Shown here: in pieces, positions 1-13,787 of the stretch
Numbering within the stretch: the stretch's first letter is position 1
How the letters are laid out: each line of letters opens with the position of its first letter
Assembly (NCBI GenBank): GCA_964036665.1
Contig: OZ038526.1
Span: forward strand, 13,640,001 to 13,704,000
DNA: 64,000 nt
Source of the DNA: Gordius sp. MW1
Taxonomy: Eukaryota > Nematomorpha > Gordioida > Gordea > Gordiidae
Reading direction: 5' to 3'
Notes under the pieces: model-generated
What the model was told of the DNA's origin: nothing
Databases searched by the model: none
Seen by the model: only the letters and a program-made list of their open reading frames with translations
Position numbers and translations under genes: made by a program

Positions 1-3000
1 ATATTTTTACCTCAAAATGTTTCACATATTTTTCTTTGAACCGTATTCATCCGATGAAAGTTGTCGTTTTCAGACGTGGTTTCTATGATGCCAAGTAAAA
101 ATTTATCAGAATCTAAAAACTATTACTTTGAAATCATGATCGCATAGAGCAGTTTTCAAAAATTAAGCACTCACGTTGCGATACAACAAACTAATCGCAA
201 CAATAAAACGTTGTCTTTCAAAATTATAGTTCTCGCCGCTTAAAACCTCTTTTCGAAAATCAATCGAGGATAATAGGATTCTCAAATTGGCTTACTTTTA
301 TATATTTTTTCATGCTCTTTCACATAGAATCGAAAAAAATAAATATTTTTACCTCAAAATTTTTCACATATTTTTCTTTGAACCGTATTCATCCGATGAA
401 AGTTGTCGTTTTCAGACGTGGTTTCTATGATCCCAAGTAAAAATTTATCAGAATATAAAAACTATTACTTTGAAATCATGATCGCATAGAGCAGTTTTCA
501 AAAATTAAGCACTCACGTTGCGATACAACAAACTAATCGCAACAATAAAACGTTGTCTTTTGTCAAAATGATAGTTCTCGCCGCTTAAAACCTCTTTTCA
601 GAAATCAATCGAGGAATAGGATTCTCAAATTGGCTTACTTTTATATATTTTTTCATGCTCTTTCACATAGAATCGAAAAAAATAAATATTTTTACCTCAA
701 AATTTTTCACATATTTTTCTTTGAACCGTATTCATCCGATGAAAGTTGTCGTTTTCAGACGTGGTTTCTATGATCCCAAGTAAAAATTTATCAGAATTTA
801 AAAACATTTACTTTGAAATCATGATCGCATAGAGCAGTTTGCAAAAATTAAGCACTCACGTTGCGATACAACAAACTAATCGCAACAATAAAACGTTGTC
901 TTTTGTCAAAATGATAGTTCTCGCCGCTTAAAACCTCTTTTCGGAAATTAATCGAGGATAATAGGAATCTCAAATTGGCTTACTTTTATATATTTTTTTA
1001 TGCTCTTTCACATAGAATCGAAAAAAATAAATATTTTTACCTCAAAATTTTTCACATATTTTTCTTTGAACCGTATTCATCCGATGAAAGTTGTCGTTTT
1101 CAGACGTGGTTTCTATGATCCCAAGTAAAAATTTATCAGAATCTAAAAACTATTACTTTGAAATCATGATCGCATAGAGCAGTTTTCAAAAATTAAGCAC
1201 TGACGTTGCGATACAACAAACTAATCGCAACAATAAAACCTTGTCTTTTGTCAAAATGATAGTTCCCGCAGCTTAAAACCTCTTTTCGGAAATTAATCGA
1301 GGATAATAGGATTCTCAAATTGGCTTACTTTTATATATTTTTTCATGCTCTTTCACATAGAATCGAAAAAAATAAATATTTTTACCTCAAAATGTTTCAC
1401 ATATTTTTCTTTGAAACGTATTCATCCGATGAAAGTTGTCGTATTCAGACGTGGTTTCTATGATGCCAAGTAAAAATTTATCAGAATCTAAAAACGATTA
1501 CTTTGAAATCATGATCGCATAGAGCAGTTTTCAAAAATTAAGCACTCACGTTGCGATACAACAAACTAATCGCAACAATAAAACGTTGTCTTTTGTCAAA
1601 ATGATAGTTCTCGCCGCTTAAAACCTCTTTTCGGAAATCAATCGAGGATAATAGGATTCTCAAATTGGCTTACTTTTATATATTTTTTTATGCTCATTCA
1701 CAGAGAATCGAAAAAAACAAATATTTTTACCTCAAAATTTTTCACATATTTTTCTTTGAACCGTATTCATCCGATGAAAGTTGTCGTTTTCAGACGTGGT
1801 TTCTATGATCCCAAGTAAAAATTTATCAGAATCTAAAAACTATTACTTTGAAATCATGATCGCATAGAGCAGTTTTCAAAATTTAAGCACTCACGTTGCG
1901 ATACAACAAACTAATCGCAACAATAAAACGTTGTCTTTTGTCAAAATGATAGTTCTCGCCGCTTAAAACCTCTTTTCGGAAATCAATCGAGGAAGAGGAT
2001 TCTCAAATTGGCTTACTTTTATATATTTTTTTCATGCTCTTTCACATAGAATCGAAAAAAATAAATATTTTTACCTCAAAATTTTTCACATATTTTTCTT
2101 TGAACCGTATTCATCCGATGAAAGTTGTCGTTTTCAGACGTGGTTTCTATGATCCCAAGTAAAAATTTATCAGAATTTAAAAACATTTACTTTGAAATCA
2201 TGATGGCATAGAGCAGTTTGCAAAAATTAAGCACTCACGTTGCGATACAACAAACTAATCGCAACAATAAAACGTTGTCTTTTGTCAAAATGATAGTTCT
2301 CGCCGCTTAAAACCTCTTTTCGGAAATTAATCGAGGATAATAGGAATCTCAAATTGGCTTACTTTTATATATTTTTTTATGCTCTTTCACATAGAATCGA
2401 AAAAAATAAATATTTTTACCTCAAAATTTTTTACATATTTTTCTTTGAACCGTGTTCATCCGATAAAAGTTGTCGTTTTCACACGTGGTTTCTATGATCC
2501 CAAATAAAAATTTATCAGAATCTAAAAACTATTACTTTGAAATCATGATCGCATAGAGCAGTTTTCAAAAATTAAGCACTGACGTTGCGATACAACAAAC
2601 TAATCGCAACAATAAAACCTTGTCTTTTGTCAAAATGATAGTTCCCGCAGCTTAAAACCTTTTTTCGGAAATCAATCTAGGATAATAGGATTCTCAAATT
2701 GGCTTACTTTTATATATTTTTTCATGCCCTTTCACATAGAATCGAAAAAAATAAATATTTTTACCTCAAAATGTTTCACATATTTTTCTTTGAACCGTAT
2801 TCATCCGATGAAAGTTGTCGTTTTCAGACGTGGTTTCTATGATGCCAAGTAAAAGATTATCAGAATCTAAAAACTATTACTTTGAAATCATGATCGCATA
2901 GAGCAGTTTTCAAAAATTAAGCACTCACGTTGCGATACAACAAACTAATCGCAACAATAAAACGTTGTCTTTCAAAATGATAGTTCTCGCCGCTTAAAAC

Positions 3001-3100
3001 CTCTTTTCGGAAATCAATCGAGGATAATAGGAATCTCAAATTGGCTTACTTTTATATATTTTTTTATGCTCTTTCACATAGAATCGAAAAAAATAAATAT
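1..3100 (+). repeat. Domain A: 4-monomer HOR, about 1,379 bp
   Basis: Class markers recur four monomers apart. 'gatgccaag' starts at 87, 1462 and 2841 (steps 1,375 and 1,379). The joint variant 'actgacg ... gttcccgcagc' is at about 1200 and 2579. The 'gaatttaaaaacattt ... tttgcaaaa' monomer is near 795 and 2175. The unit equals four 345-bp monomers less one base, with a few small local indels (a shortened 'gtctttcaaaa' near 220, 'gaggaatagg' near 612). Correspondence weakens after about 3,100. The left end is cut by the window. Confidence 0.75.
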
Positions 3101-4060
3101 TTTTACCTCAAAATTTTTCACATATTTTTCTTTGAACCGTATTCATCCGATGAAAGTTGTCGTTTTCAGACGTGGTTTCTATGATCCCAAGTAAAAATTT
3201 ATCAGAATTTAAAAACATTTACTTTGAAATCATGATCGCATAGAGCAGTTTTCAAAAATTAAGCACTCACGTTGCGATACAACAAACTAATCGCAACAAT
3301 AAAACGTGGTCTTTTGTCAAAATGATAGTTCTCGCAGCTTAAAACCTCTTTTCGGAAGTCAATCGAGGATAATAGGATTCTCAAATTGGCTTACTTTTAT
3401 ATATTTTTTCATGCTCTTTCACATAGAATCGAAAAAAATAAATATTTTTACCTCAAAATTTTTCACATATTTTTCTTTGAACCGTATTCATCCGATGAAA
3501 GTTGTCGTTTTCAGACGTGGTTTCTATGATCCCAAGTAAAAATTTATCAGAATTTAAAAACATTTACTTTGAAATCATGATCGCATAGAGCAGTTTGCAA
3601 AAATTAAGCACTCACGTTGCGATACAACAAACTAATCGCAACAATAAAACGTTGTCTTTTGTCAAAATGATAGTTCTCGCCGCTTAAAACCTCTTTTCGG
3701 AAATTAATCGAGGATAATAGGAATCTCAAATTGGCTTACTTTTATATATTTTTTTATGCTCTTTCACATAGAATCGAAAAAAATAAATATTTTTACCTCA
3801 AATATTTCACCTATTTTTCTTTGAACCGTGTTCATCCGATGAAAGTTGTCGTTTTCAGACGTGGTTTCTATGATCCCAAGTAAAAATTTATCAGAATCTA
3901 AAAACTATTACTTTGAAATCATGATCGCATAGAGCAGTTTTCAAAAATTAAGCACTCACGTTGCGATACAACAAACTAATCGCAACAATAAAACGTTGTC
4001 TTTTGTCAAAATGATAGTTCTCGCAGCTTAAAACCTCTTTTCGGAAGTCAATTGAGGATA
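3100..4060 (+). repeat. Mixed satellite monomers between domains A and B
   Basis: Three or so monomers that do not follow the 1,379-bp lag cleanly. They still include domain A type units ('gaatttaaaaacattt' near 3205 and 3552), followed by 'gcagctt ... gaagtcaa' units resembling domain B. Near 3800 one monomer has an unusual 'cctcaaatatttcacc'. I read this as a transition zone and see no other sequence in it. Confidence 0.5.
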
Positions 4061-4912
4061 ATAGGATTCTCAAATTGGCTTACTTTTATATATTTTTTCA
4101 TGCTCTTTCACATAGAATCGAAAAAAATAAATATTTTTACCTCAAAAATTTTCACATATTTTTCTTTGAACCGTGTTCATCCGATGAAAGTTGTCGTTTT
4201 CAAACGTGGTTTCTATGATCCTAAGTAAAAATTTATCAGAATCTAAAAACTATTACTTTGAAATCATGATCGCATAGAGCAGTTTTCAAAAATTAAGCAC
4301 TCACGGTGCGATACAACAAACTAATCGCAACAATAAAACGTTGTCTTTTGTCAAAATGATAGTTCTCGCAGCTTAAAACCTCTTTTCGGAAGTCAATCGA
4401 GGATAATAGGATTCTCAAATTGGCTTACTTTTATATATTTTTTCATGCTCTTTCACATAGAATCGAAAAAAATAAATATTTTTACCTCAAAAATTTTCAC
4501 ATATTTTTCTTTGAACCGTGTTCATCCGATGAAAGTTGTCGTTTTCAGACGTGGTTTCTATGATCCCAAGTAAAAATTTATCAGAATCTAAAAACTATTA
4601 CTTTGAAATCATGATCGCATAGAGCAGTTTTCAAAAATTAAGCACTCACGTTGCGATACAACAAACTAATCGCAACAATAAAACGTGGTCTTTTGTCAAA
4701 ATGATAGTTCTCGCAGCTTAAAACCTCTTTTCGGAAGTCAATCGAGGATAATAGGATTGTCAAATTGGCTTACTTTTATATATTTTTTCATGCTCTTTCA
4801 CAGAGAATCGAAAAAAATAAATATTTTTACCTCAAAATTTTTCACATATTTTTCTTTGAACCGTATTCATCCGATGGAAATTGTCGTTTTCAGACGTGGT
4901 TTCTATGATCCC

Positions 4913-4915
4913 AAT
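4913..4915 (+). other. Scar of the 9-bp deletion class
   Basis: 'cccaatatcag' replaces the usual 'cccaagtaaaaatttatcag', a loss of 9 bases. The same scar recurs near 10945, 14016 and 18762, always 302 bp (by matching bases) before the start of a reading-frame block in a 25-bp-deletion monomer. It therefore marks the four domain B units. It is not seen in domains A, C or D. Confidence 0.85.
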
Positions 4916-5039
4916 ATCAGAATCTAAAAACTATTACTTTGAAATCATGATCGCATAGAGCAGTTTTCAAAAATTAAGCATTCACCTTGCGATACAACAA
5001 ACTAATCGCAACAATAAAACGTTGTCTTTTGTCAAAATG

Positions 5040-5040
5040 T
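5040..5040 (+). other. Scar of the 25-bp deletion class (12 monomers in domain B)
   Basis: 'caaaatgtttcgg' joins sequences normally 25 bases apart, giving 320-bp monomers. The first base after the junction lies at 5040, 6674, 7336, 9036, 11072, 14143, 15843, 17543, 18889, 20589, 22289 and 23996. Steps of 1,700 bp (four full monomers plus one of 320) recur. The deletion happens to remove an in-frame stop region, which is why 65- and 80-codon open frames appear just in these monomers. Confidence 0.9.
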
Positions 5041-5353
5041 TTCGGAAGTCAATCGAGGATAATAGGATTCTCAAATTGGCTTACTTTTATATATTTTTTC
5101 ATGCTCTTTCACATAGAATCGAAAAAAATAAATATTTTTACCTCAAAATTTTTCACATATTTTTCTTTGAACCGTATTCATCCGATGGATGTTGTCGTTT
5201 TCAGACGTGGTTTCTATGATCCCAAGTAAAAATTTATCAGAATCTAAAAACTATTACTTTGAAATCATGATCGCATAGAGCAGTTTTCAAAAATTAAGCA
5301 CTCACGTTGCGATACAACAAACTAATCGCAACAATAAAACGTTGTCTTTTGTC

Positions 5354-5354
5354 A
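5354..5354 (+). other. Unique 66-bp deletion inside a monomer
   Basis: 'tttgtcattggctt' fuses the 'gtcaaaatg' segment directly to 'ttggctt', removing 66 bases and leaving a monomer of about 279 bp. The corresponding place in unit b (about 11,386) is full length, so the loss arose in this copy only. It changes the lag between units a and b from 6,032 to 6,098 downstream. Confidence 0.85.
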
Positions 5355-8300
5355 TTGGCTTACTTTTATATATTTTTTCATGCTCTTTCACATAGAATCG
5401 AAAAAAATAAATATTTTTACCTCAAAATTTTTCACATATTTTTCTTTGAACCGTATTCATCCGATGAAAGTTGTCGTTTTCAGACGTGGTTTCTATGATC
5501 CCAAGTAAAAATTTATCAGAATTTAAAAACTATTACTTTGAAATCATGATCGCATAGAGCACTTTTCAAAAATTAAGCACTCACGTTGCGATACATCAAA
5601 CTAATCGCAACAATAAAACGTTGTCTTTTGTCAAAATGATAGTTCTCGCCGCTTAAAACCTCTTTTCGGAAGTCAATCGAGGATAATAGGATTCTCAAAT
5701 TGGCTTACTTTTATATATTTTTTCATGCTCTTTCACATAGAATCGAAAAAAATAAATATTTTTACCTCAAAATTTTTCACATATTTTTCTTTGAACCGTA
5801 TTCATCCGATGGATGTTGTCGTTTTCAGACGTGGTTTCTATGATCCCAAGTAAAAATTTATCAGAATCTAAAAACTATTACTTTGAAATCATGATCGCAT
5901 AGAGCAGTTTTCAAAAATTAAGCACTCACGTTGCGATACAACAAACTAATCGCAACAATAAAACGTTGTCTTTTGTCAAAATGATAGTTCTCGTCTCTTA
6001 AAACCTCTTTTCGGAAATCAATTGAGGATAATAGGATTCTAAAATTGGCTTACTTTTATATATTTTTTCATGCTCTTTCACATAGAATCGAAAAAAATAA
6101 ATATTTTTACCTCAAAATTTTTCACATATTTTTCTTTGAACCGTATTCATCCGATGAAAGTTGTCGTTTTCAGACGTGGTTTCTATGATCCCAAGTAAAA
6201 ATTTATCAGAATTTAAAAACTATTACTTTGAAATCATGATCGCATAGAGCAGTTTTCAAAAATTAAGCAATCACGTTGCGACACAACAAATTAATCGCAA
6301 CAATAAAACGTTGTCTTTTGTCAAAATGATAGTTCTCGCCGCTTAAAACCTCTTTTCGGAAGTCAATCGAGGATAATAGGATTCTCAAATTGGCTTACTT
6401 TTATATATTTTTTCATGCTCTTTCACATAGAATCGAAAAAAATAAATATTTTTACCTCAAAATTTTTCACATATTTTTCTTTGAACCGTATTCATCCGAT
6501 GAAAGTTGTCGTTTTCAGACGTAGTTTCTATGATCCCAAGTAAAAATTTATCAGAATCTAAAAACTATTACTTTGAAATCATGATCGCATAGAGCAGTTT
6601 TCAAAAATTAAGCATTCACCTTGCGATACAACAAACTAATCGCAACAATAAAACGTTGTCTTTTGTCAAAATGTTTCGGAAGTCAATCGAGGATAATAGG
6701 ATTCTCAAATTGGCTTACTTTTATATATTTTTTCATGCTCTTTCACATAGAATCGAAAAAAATAAATATTTTTACCTCAAAATTTTTCACATATTTTTCT
6801 TTGAACCGTATTCATCCGATGAAAGTTGTCGTTTTCAGACGTGGTTTCTATGATCCCAAGTAAAAATTTATCAGAATCTAAAAACTATTACTTTGAAATC
6901 ATGATCGCATAGAGCAGTTTTCAAAAATTAAGCACTCACGTTGCGATACAACAAACTAATCGCAACAATAAAACGTTGTCTTTTGTCAAAATGATAGTTC
7001 TCGCCGCTTAAAACCTCTTTTCGGAAATCAATCGAGGATAATAGGATTCTCAAATTGGCTTACTTTTATATATTTTTTCATGCTCTTTCACATAGAATCG
7101 AAAAAAATAAATATTTTTACCTCAAAATTTTTCACATATTTTTCTTTGAACCGTATTCATCCGATGAAAGTTGTCGTTTTCAGACGTAGTTTCTATGATC
7201 CCAAGTAAAAATTTATCAGAATCTAAAAACTATTACTTTGAAATCATGATCGCATAGAGCATTCAAAAATTAAGCATTCACCTTGCGATACAACAAACTA
7301 ATCGCAACAATAAAACGTTGTCTTTTGTCAAAATGTTTCGGAAGTCAATCGAGGATAATAGGATTCTCAAATTGGCTTACTTTTATATATTTTTTCATGC
7401 TCTTTCACATAGAATCGAAAAAAATAAATATTTTTACATCAAAATTTTTCACATATTTTTCTTTGAACCGTATTCATCCGATGAAAGTTGTCGTTTTCAG
7501 ACGTGGTTTCTATGATCCCAAGTAAAAATTTATCAGAATCTAAAAACTATTACTTTGAAATCATGATCGCATAGAGCAGTTTTCAAAAATTAAGCACTCA
7601 CGTTGCGATACAACAAACTAATCGCAACAATAAAACGTTGTCTTTTGTCAAAATGATAGTTCTCGCCGCTTAAAACCTCTTTTCGGAAATCAATCGAGGA
7701 TAATAGGATTCTCAAATTCGCTTACTTTTATATATTTTTTCATGCTCTTTCACATAGAATCGAAAAAAATAAATATTTTTACCTCAAAATTTTTCACATA
7801 TTTTTCTTTGAACCGTATTCATCCGATGAAAGTTGTCGTTTTCAGACGTGGTTTCTATGATCCCAAGTAAAAATTTATCACAATTTAAAAACATTTACTT
7901 TGAAATCATGATCGCATAGAGCAGTTTGCAAAAATTAAGCACTCACGTTGCGATACAACAAACTAATCGCAACAATAAAACGTTGTCTTTTGTCAAAATG
8001 ATAGTTCTCGCCGCTTAAAACCTCTTTTCGGAAATTAATCGAGGATAATAGGATTCTCAAATTGGCTTACTTTTATATATTTTTTTATGCTCTTTCACAT
8101 GGAATCGAAAAAAATAAATATTTTTACCTCAAAATTTTTCACATATTTTTCTTTGAACCGTGTTCATCCGATGAAAGTTGTCGTTTTCAGACGTGGTTTC
8201 TATGATCCCAAGTAAAAATTTATCAGAATCTAAAAACTATTACTTTGAAATCATGATCGCATAGAGCAGTTTTCAAAAATTAAGCACTCACGTTGCGATA

Positions 8301-10716
8301 CAACAAACTAATCGCAACAATAAAACGTTGTCTTTTGTCAAAATGATAGTTCTCGCAGCTTAAAACCTCTTTTCGGAAGTCAATCGAGGATAATAGGATT
8401 CTCAAATTGGCTTACTTTTATATATTTTTTCATGCTCTTTCACATAGAATCGAAAAAAATAAATATTTTTACCTCAAAAATTTTCACATATTTTTCTTTG
8501 AACCGTGTTCATCCGATGAAAGTTGTCGTTTTCAGACGTGGTTTCTATGATCCCAAGTAAAAATTTATCAGAATCTAAAAACTATTACTTTGAAATCATG
8601 ATCGCATAGAGCAGTTTTCAAAAATTAAGCACTCACGTTGCGATACAACAAACTAATCGCAACAATAAAACGTTGTCTTTTGTCAAAATGATAGTTCTCG
8701 CAGCTTAAAACCTCTTTTCGGAAGTCAATCGAGGATAATAGGATTCTCAAATTGGCTTACTTTTATATATTTTTTTATGCTCTTTCACAGAGAATCGAAA
8801 AAAATAAATATTGTTACCTCAAAATTTTTCACATATTTTTCTTTGAACCGTATTTATCCGATGGAAATTGTCGTTTTCAGACGTGGTTTCTATGATCCCA
8901 AGTAAAAATTTATCAGAATCTAAAAACTATTACTTTGAAATCATGATCGCATAGAGCAGTTTTCAAAAATTAAGCATTCACCTTGCGATACAACAAACTA
9001 ATCGCAACAATAAAACGTTGTCTTTTGTCAAAATGTTTCGGAAGTCAATCGAGGATAATAGGATTCTCAAATTGGCTTACTTTTATATATTTTTTCATGC
9101 TCTTTCACATAGAATCGAAAAAAATAAATATTTTTACCTCAAAATTTTTCACATATTTTTCTTTGAACCGTATTCATCCGATGGAAGTTGTCGTTTTCAG
9201 ACGTGGTTTCTATGATCCCAAGTAAAAATTTATCAGAATCTAAAAGCTATTACTTTGAAATCATGATCGCATAGAGCAGTTTTCAAAAATTAAGCACTCA
9301 CGTTGCGATACAACAAACTAATCGCAACAATAAAACGTTGTCTTTTGTCAAAATGATAGTTCTCGTCGCTTAAAACCTCTTTTCGGAAATCAATCGAGGA
9401 TAATAGGATTCTCAAATTGGCTTACTTTTATATATTTTTTCATGCTCTTTCACATAGAATCGAAAAAAATAAATATTTTTACCTCAAAATTTTTCACATA
9501 TTTTTCTATGAACCGTATTCATCCGATGAAAGTTGTCGTTTTCAGACGTGGTTTCTATGATCCCAAGTAAAAATTTATCAGAATTTAAAAACTATTACTT
9601 TGAAATCATGATCGCATAGAGCAGTTTTCAAAAATTAAGCACTCACGTTGCGATACAACAAACTAATCGCAACAATAAAACGTTGTCTTTTGTCAAAATG
9701 ATAGTTCTCGCCGGTTAAAACCTCTTTTCGGAAGTCAATCGAGGATAATAGGATTCTCAAATTGGCTTACTTTTATATATTTTTTCATGCTCTTTCACAT
9801 AGAATCGAAAAAAATAAATATTTTTACCTCAAAATTTTTCACATATTTTTCTTTGAACCGTATTCATCCGATGAAAGTTGTCGTTTTCAGACGTGGTTTC
9901 TATGATCCCAAGTAAAAATTTATCAAAATCTAAAAACTATTACTTTGAAATCATGATCGCATAGAGCAGTTTTTAAAAATTAAGCACTCACGTTGCGATA
10001 CAACAAACTAATCGCAACAATAAAACGTTGTCTTTTGTCAAAATGATAGTTCTCGCCGCTTAAAACCTCTTTTCGGAAGTCAATCGAGGATAATAGGATT
10101 CTCAAATTGGCTTACTTTTATATATTTTTTCATGCTCTTTCACATAGAATCGAAAAAAATAAATATTTTTACCTCAAAAATTTTCACATATTTTTCTTTG
10201 AACCGTGTTCATCCGATGAAAGTTGTCGTTTTCAAACGTGGTTTCTATGATCCCAAGTAAAAATTTATCAGAATCTAAAAACTATTACTTTGAAATCATG
10301 ATCGCATAGAGCAGTTTTCAAAAATTAAGCACTCACGGTGCGATACAACAAACTAATCGCAACAATAAAACGTTGTCTTTTGTCAAAATGATAGTTCTCG
10401 CAGCTTAAAACCTCTTTTCGGAAGTCAATCGAGGATAATAGGATTCTCAAATTGGCTTACTTTTATATATTTTTTCATGCTCTTTCACATAGAATCGAAA
10501 AAAATAAATATTTTTACCTCAAAAATTTTCACATATTTTTCTTTGAACCGTGTTCATCCGATGAAAGTTGTCGTTTTCAGACGTGGTTTCTATGATCCCA
10601 AGTAAAAATTTATCAGAATCTAAAAACTATTACTTTGAAATCATGATCGCATAGAGCAGTTTTCAAAAATTAAGCACTCACGTTGCGATACAACAAACTA
10701 ATCGCAACAATAAAAC

Positions 10717-13700
10717 GTGGTCTTTTGTCAAAATGATAGTTCTCGCAGCTTAAAACCTCTTTTCGGAAGTCAATCGAGGATAATAGGATTCTCAAATTGG
10801 CTTACTTTTATATATTTTTTCATGCTCTTTCACAGAGAATCGAAAAAAATAAATATTTTTACCTCAAAATTTTTCACATATTTTTCTTTGAACCGTATTC
10901 ATCCGATGGAAATTGTCGTTTTCAGACGTGGTTTCTATGATCCCAATATCAGAATCTAAAAACTATTACTTTGAAATCATGATCGCATAGAGCAGTTTTC
11001 AAAAATTAAGCATTCACCTTGCGATACAACAAACTAATCGCAACAATAAAACGTTGTCTTTTGTCAAAATGTTTCGGAAGTCAATCGAGGATAATAGGAT
11101 TCTCAAATTGGCTTACTTTTATATATTTTTTCATGCTCTTTCACATAGAATCGAAAAAAATAAATATTTTTACCTCAAAATTTTTCACATATTTTTCTTT
11201 GAACCGTATTCATCCGATGGATGTTGTCGTTTTCAGACGTGGTTTCTATGATCCCAAGTAAAAATTTATCAGAATCTAAAAACTATTACTTTGAAATCAT
11301 GATCGCATAGAGCAGTTTTCAAAAATTAAGCACTCACGTTGCGATACAACAAACTAATCGCAACAATAAAACGTTGTCTTTTGTCAAAATGATAGTTCTC
11401 GTCGCTTAAAACATCTTTTCGGAAATCAATTGAGGATAATAGGATTCTCAAATTGGCTTACTTTTATATATTTTTTCATGCTCTTTCACATAGAATCGAA
11501 AAAAATAAATATTTTTACCTCAAAATTTTTCACATATTTTTCTTTGAACCGTATTCATCCGATGAAAGTTGTCGTTTTCAGACGTGGTTTCTATGATCCC
11601 AAGTAAAAATTTATCAGAATTTAAAAACTATTACTTTGAAATCATGATCGCATAGAGCAGTTTTCAAAAATTAAGCACTCACGTTGCGATACAACAAACT
11701 AATCGCAACAATAAAACGTTGTCTTTTGTCAAAATGATAGTTCTCGCCGCTTAAAATCCCTTTTCGGAAGTCAATCGAGGATAATAGGATTCTCAAATTG
11801 GCTTACTTTTATATATTTTTTCATGCTCTTTCACATAGAATCGAAAAAAATAAATATTTTTTCCTCAAAATTTTTCACATATTTTTCTTTGAACCGTATT
11901 CATCCGATGGATGTTGTCGTTTTCAGACGTGGTGTCTATGATCCCAAGTAAAAATTTATCAGAATCTAAAAACTATTACTTTGAAATCATGATCGCATAG
12001 AGCAGTTTTCAAAAATTAAGCACTCACGTTGCGATACAACAAACTAATCGCAACAATAAAACGTTGTCTTTTGTCAAAATGATAGTTCTCGTCTCTTAAA
12101 ACCTCTTTTCGGAAATCAATTGAGGATAATAGGATTCTAAAATTGGCTTACTTTTATATATTTTTTCATGCTTTTTCACATAGAATCGAAAAAAATAAAT
12201 ATTTTTACCTCAAAATTTTTCACATATTTTTCTTTGAACCGTATTCATCCGATGAAAGTTGTCGTTTTCAGACGTGGTTTCTATGATCCCAAGTAAAAAT
12301 TTATCAGAATTTAAAAACTATTACTTTGAAATCATGATCGCATAGAGCAGTTTTCAAAAATTAAGCAATCACGTTGCGACACAACAAACTAATCGCAACA
12401 ATAAAACGTTGTCTTTTGTCAAAATGATAGTTCTCGCCGCTTAAAACCTCTTTTCGGAAGTCAATCGAGGATAATAGGATTCTCAAATTGGCTTACTTTT
12501 ATATATTTTTTCATGCTCTTTCACATAGAATCGAAAAAAATAAATATTTTTACCTCAAAATTTTTCACATATTTTTCTTTGAACCGTATTCATCCGATGA
12601 AAGTTGTCGTTTTCAGACGTGGTTTCTATGATCCCAAGTAAAAATTTATCAAAATCTAAAAACTATTACTTTGAAATCATGATCGCATAGAGCAGTTTTT
12701 AAAAATTAAGCACTCACGTTGCGATACAACAAACTAATCGCAACAATAAAACGTTGTCTTTTGTCAAAATGATAGTTCTCGCCGCTTAAAACCTCTTTTC
12801 GGAAGTCAATCGAGGATAATAGGATTCTCAAATTGGCTTACTTTTATATATTTTTTCATGCTCTTTCACATAGAATCGAAAAAAATAAATATTTTTACCT
12901 CAAAAATTTTCACATATTTTTCTTTGAACCGTGTTCATCCGATGAAAGTTGTCGTTTTCAAACGTGGTTTCTATGATCCCAAGTAAAAATTTATCAGAAT
13001 CTAAAAACTATTACTTTGAAATCATGATCGCATAGAGCAGTTTTCAAAAATTAAGCACTCACGGTGCGATACAACAAACTAATCGCAACAATAAAACGTT
13101 GTCTTTTGTCAAAATGATAGTTCTCGCAGCTTAAAACCTCTTTTCGGAAGTCAATCGAGGATAATAGGATTCTCAAATTGGCTTACTTTTATATATTTTT
13201 TCATGCTCTTTCACATAGAATCGAAAAAAATAAATATTTTTACCTCAAAAATTTTCACATATTTTTCTTTGAACCGTGTTCATCCGATGAAAGTTGTCGT
13301 TTTCAAACGTGGTTTCTATGATCCCAAGTAAAAATTTATCAGAATCTAAAAACTATTACTTTGAAATCATGATCGCATAGAGCAGTTTTCAAAAATTAAG
13401 CACTCACGGTGCGATACAACAAACTAATCGCAACAATAAAACGTTGTCTTTTGTCAAAATGATAGTTCTCGCAGCTTAAAACCTCTTTTCGGAAGTCAAT
13501 CGAGGATAATAGGATTCTCAAATTGGCTTACTTTTATATATTTTTTCATGCTCTTTCACATAGAATCGAAAAAAATAAATATTTTTACCTCAAAAATTTT
13601 CACATATTTTTCTTTGAACCGTGTTCATCCGATGAAAGTTGTCGTTTTCAGACGTGGTTTCTATGATCCCAAGTAAAAATTTATCAGAATCTAAAAACTA

Positions 13701-13787
13701 TTACTTTGAAATCATGATCGCATAGAGCAGTTTTCAAAAATTAAGCACTCACGTTGCGATACAACAAACTAATCGCAACAATAAAAC
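10717..13787 (+). repeat. Domain B HOR unit b, shortened to 3,071 bp (9 monomers)
   Basis: It opens like unit a: about 4,060-5,350 matches 10,092-11,380 at lag 6,032, and about 5,360-6,500 matches to about 12,600 at lag 6,098 (the 66-bp deletion accounts for the shift). It then passes directly into the monomers that precede the next unit. Only one 25-bp-deletion monomer (scar 11072) is kept where unit c has three. 9 x 345 - 9 - 25 = 3,071. Near its end one monomer is doubled: 'ttcaaacgtg' lies at 12957 and 13302, 345 bp apart. An unequal exchange that removed the middle of the unit is the simplest reading. Confidence 0.8.

Larger units (their letters stand above)
4685..10716 (+). repeat. Domain B HOR unit a, 6,032 bp (18 monomers)
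   Basis: The unit is set here to begin in the monomer that carries the 9-bp deletion; the phase is arbitrary. It runs to the same point of the next such monomer, 6,032 bp on. Against the intact 4,746-bp unit (13788-18533) it differs by three changes that sum exactly: a 66-bp deletion at 5354, a 662-bp two-monomer duplication (25-bp-deletion monomers at 5040, 6674 and 7336, the last two 662 bp apart), and two extra monomers (690 bp) before the next unit. 4,746 - 66 + 662 + 690 = 6,032. Related sequence begins to the left at about 4,060. Confidence 0.8.
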
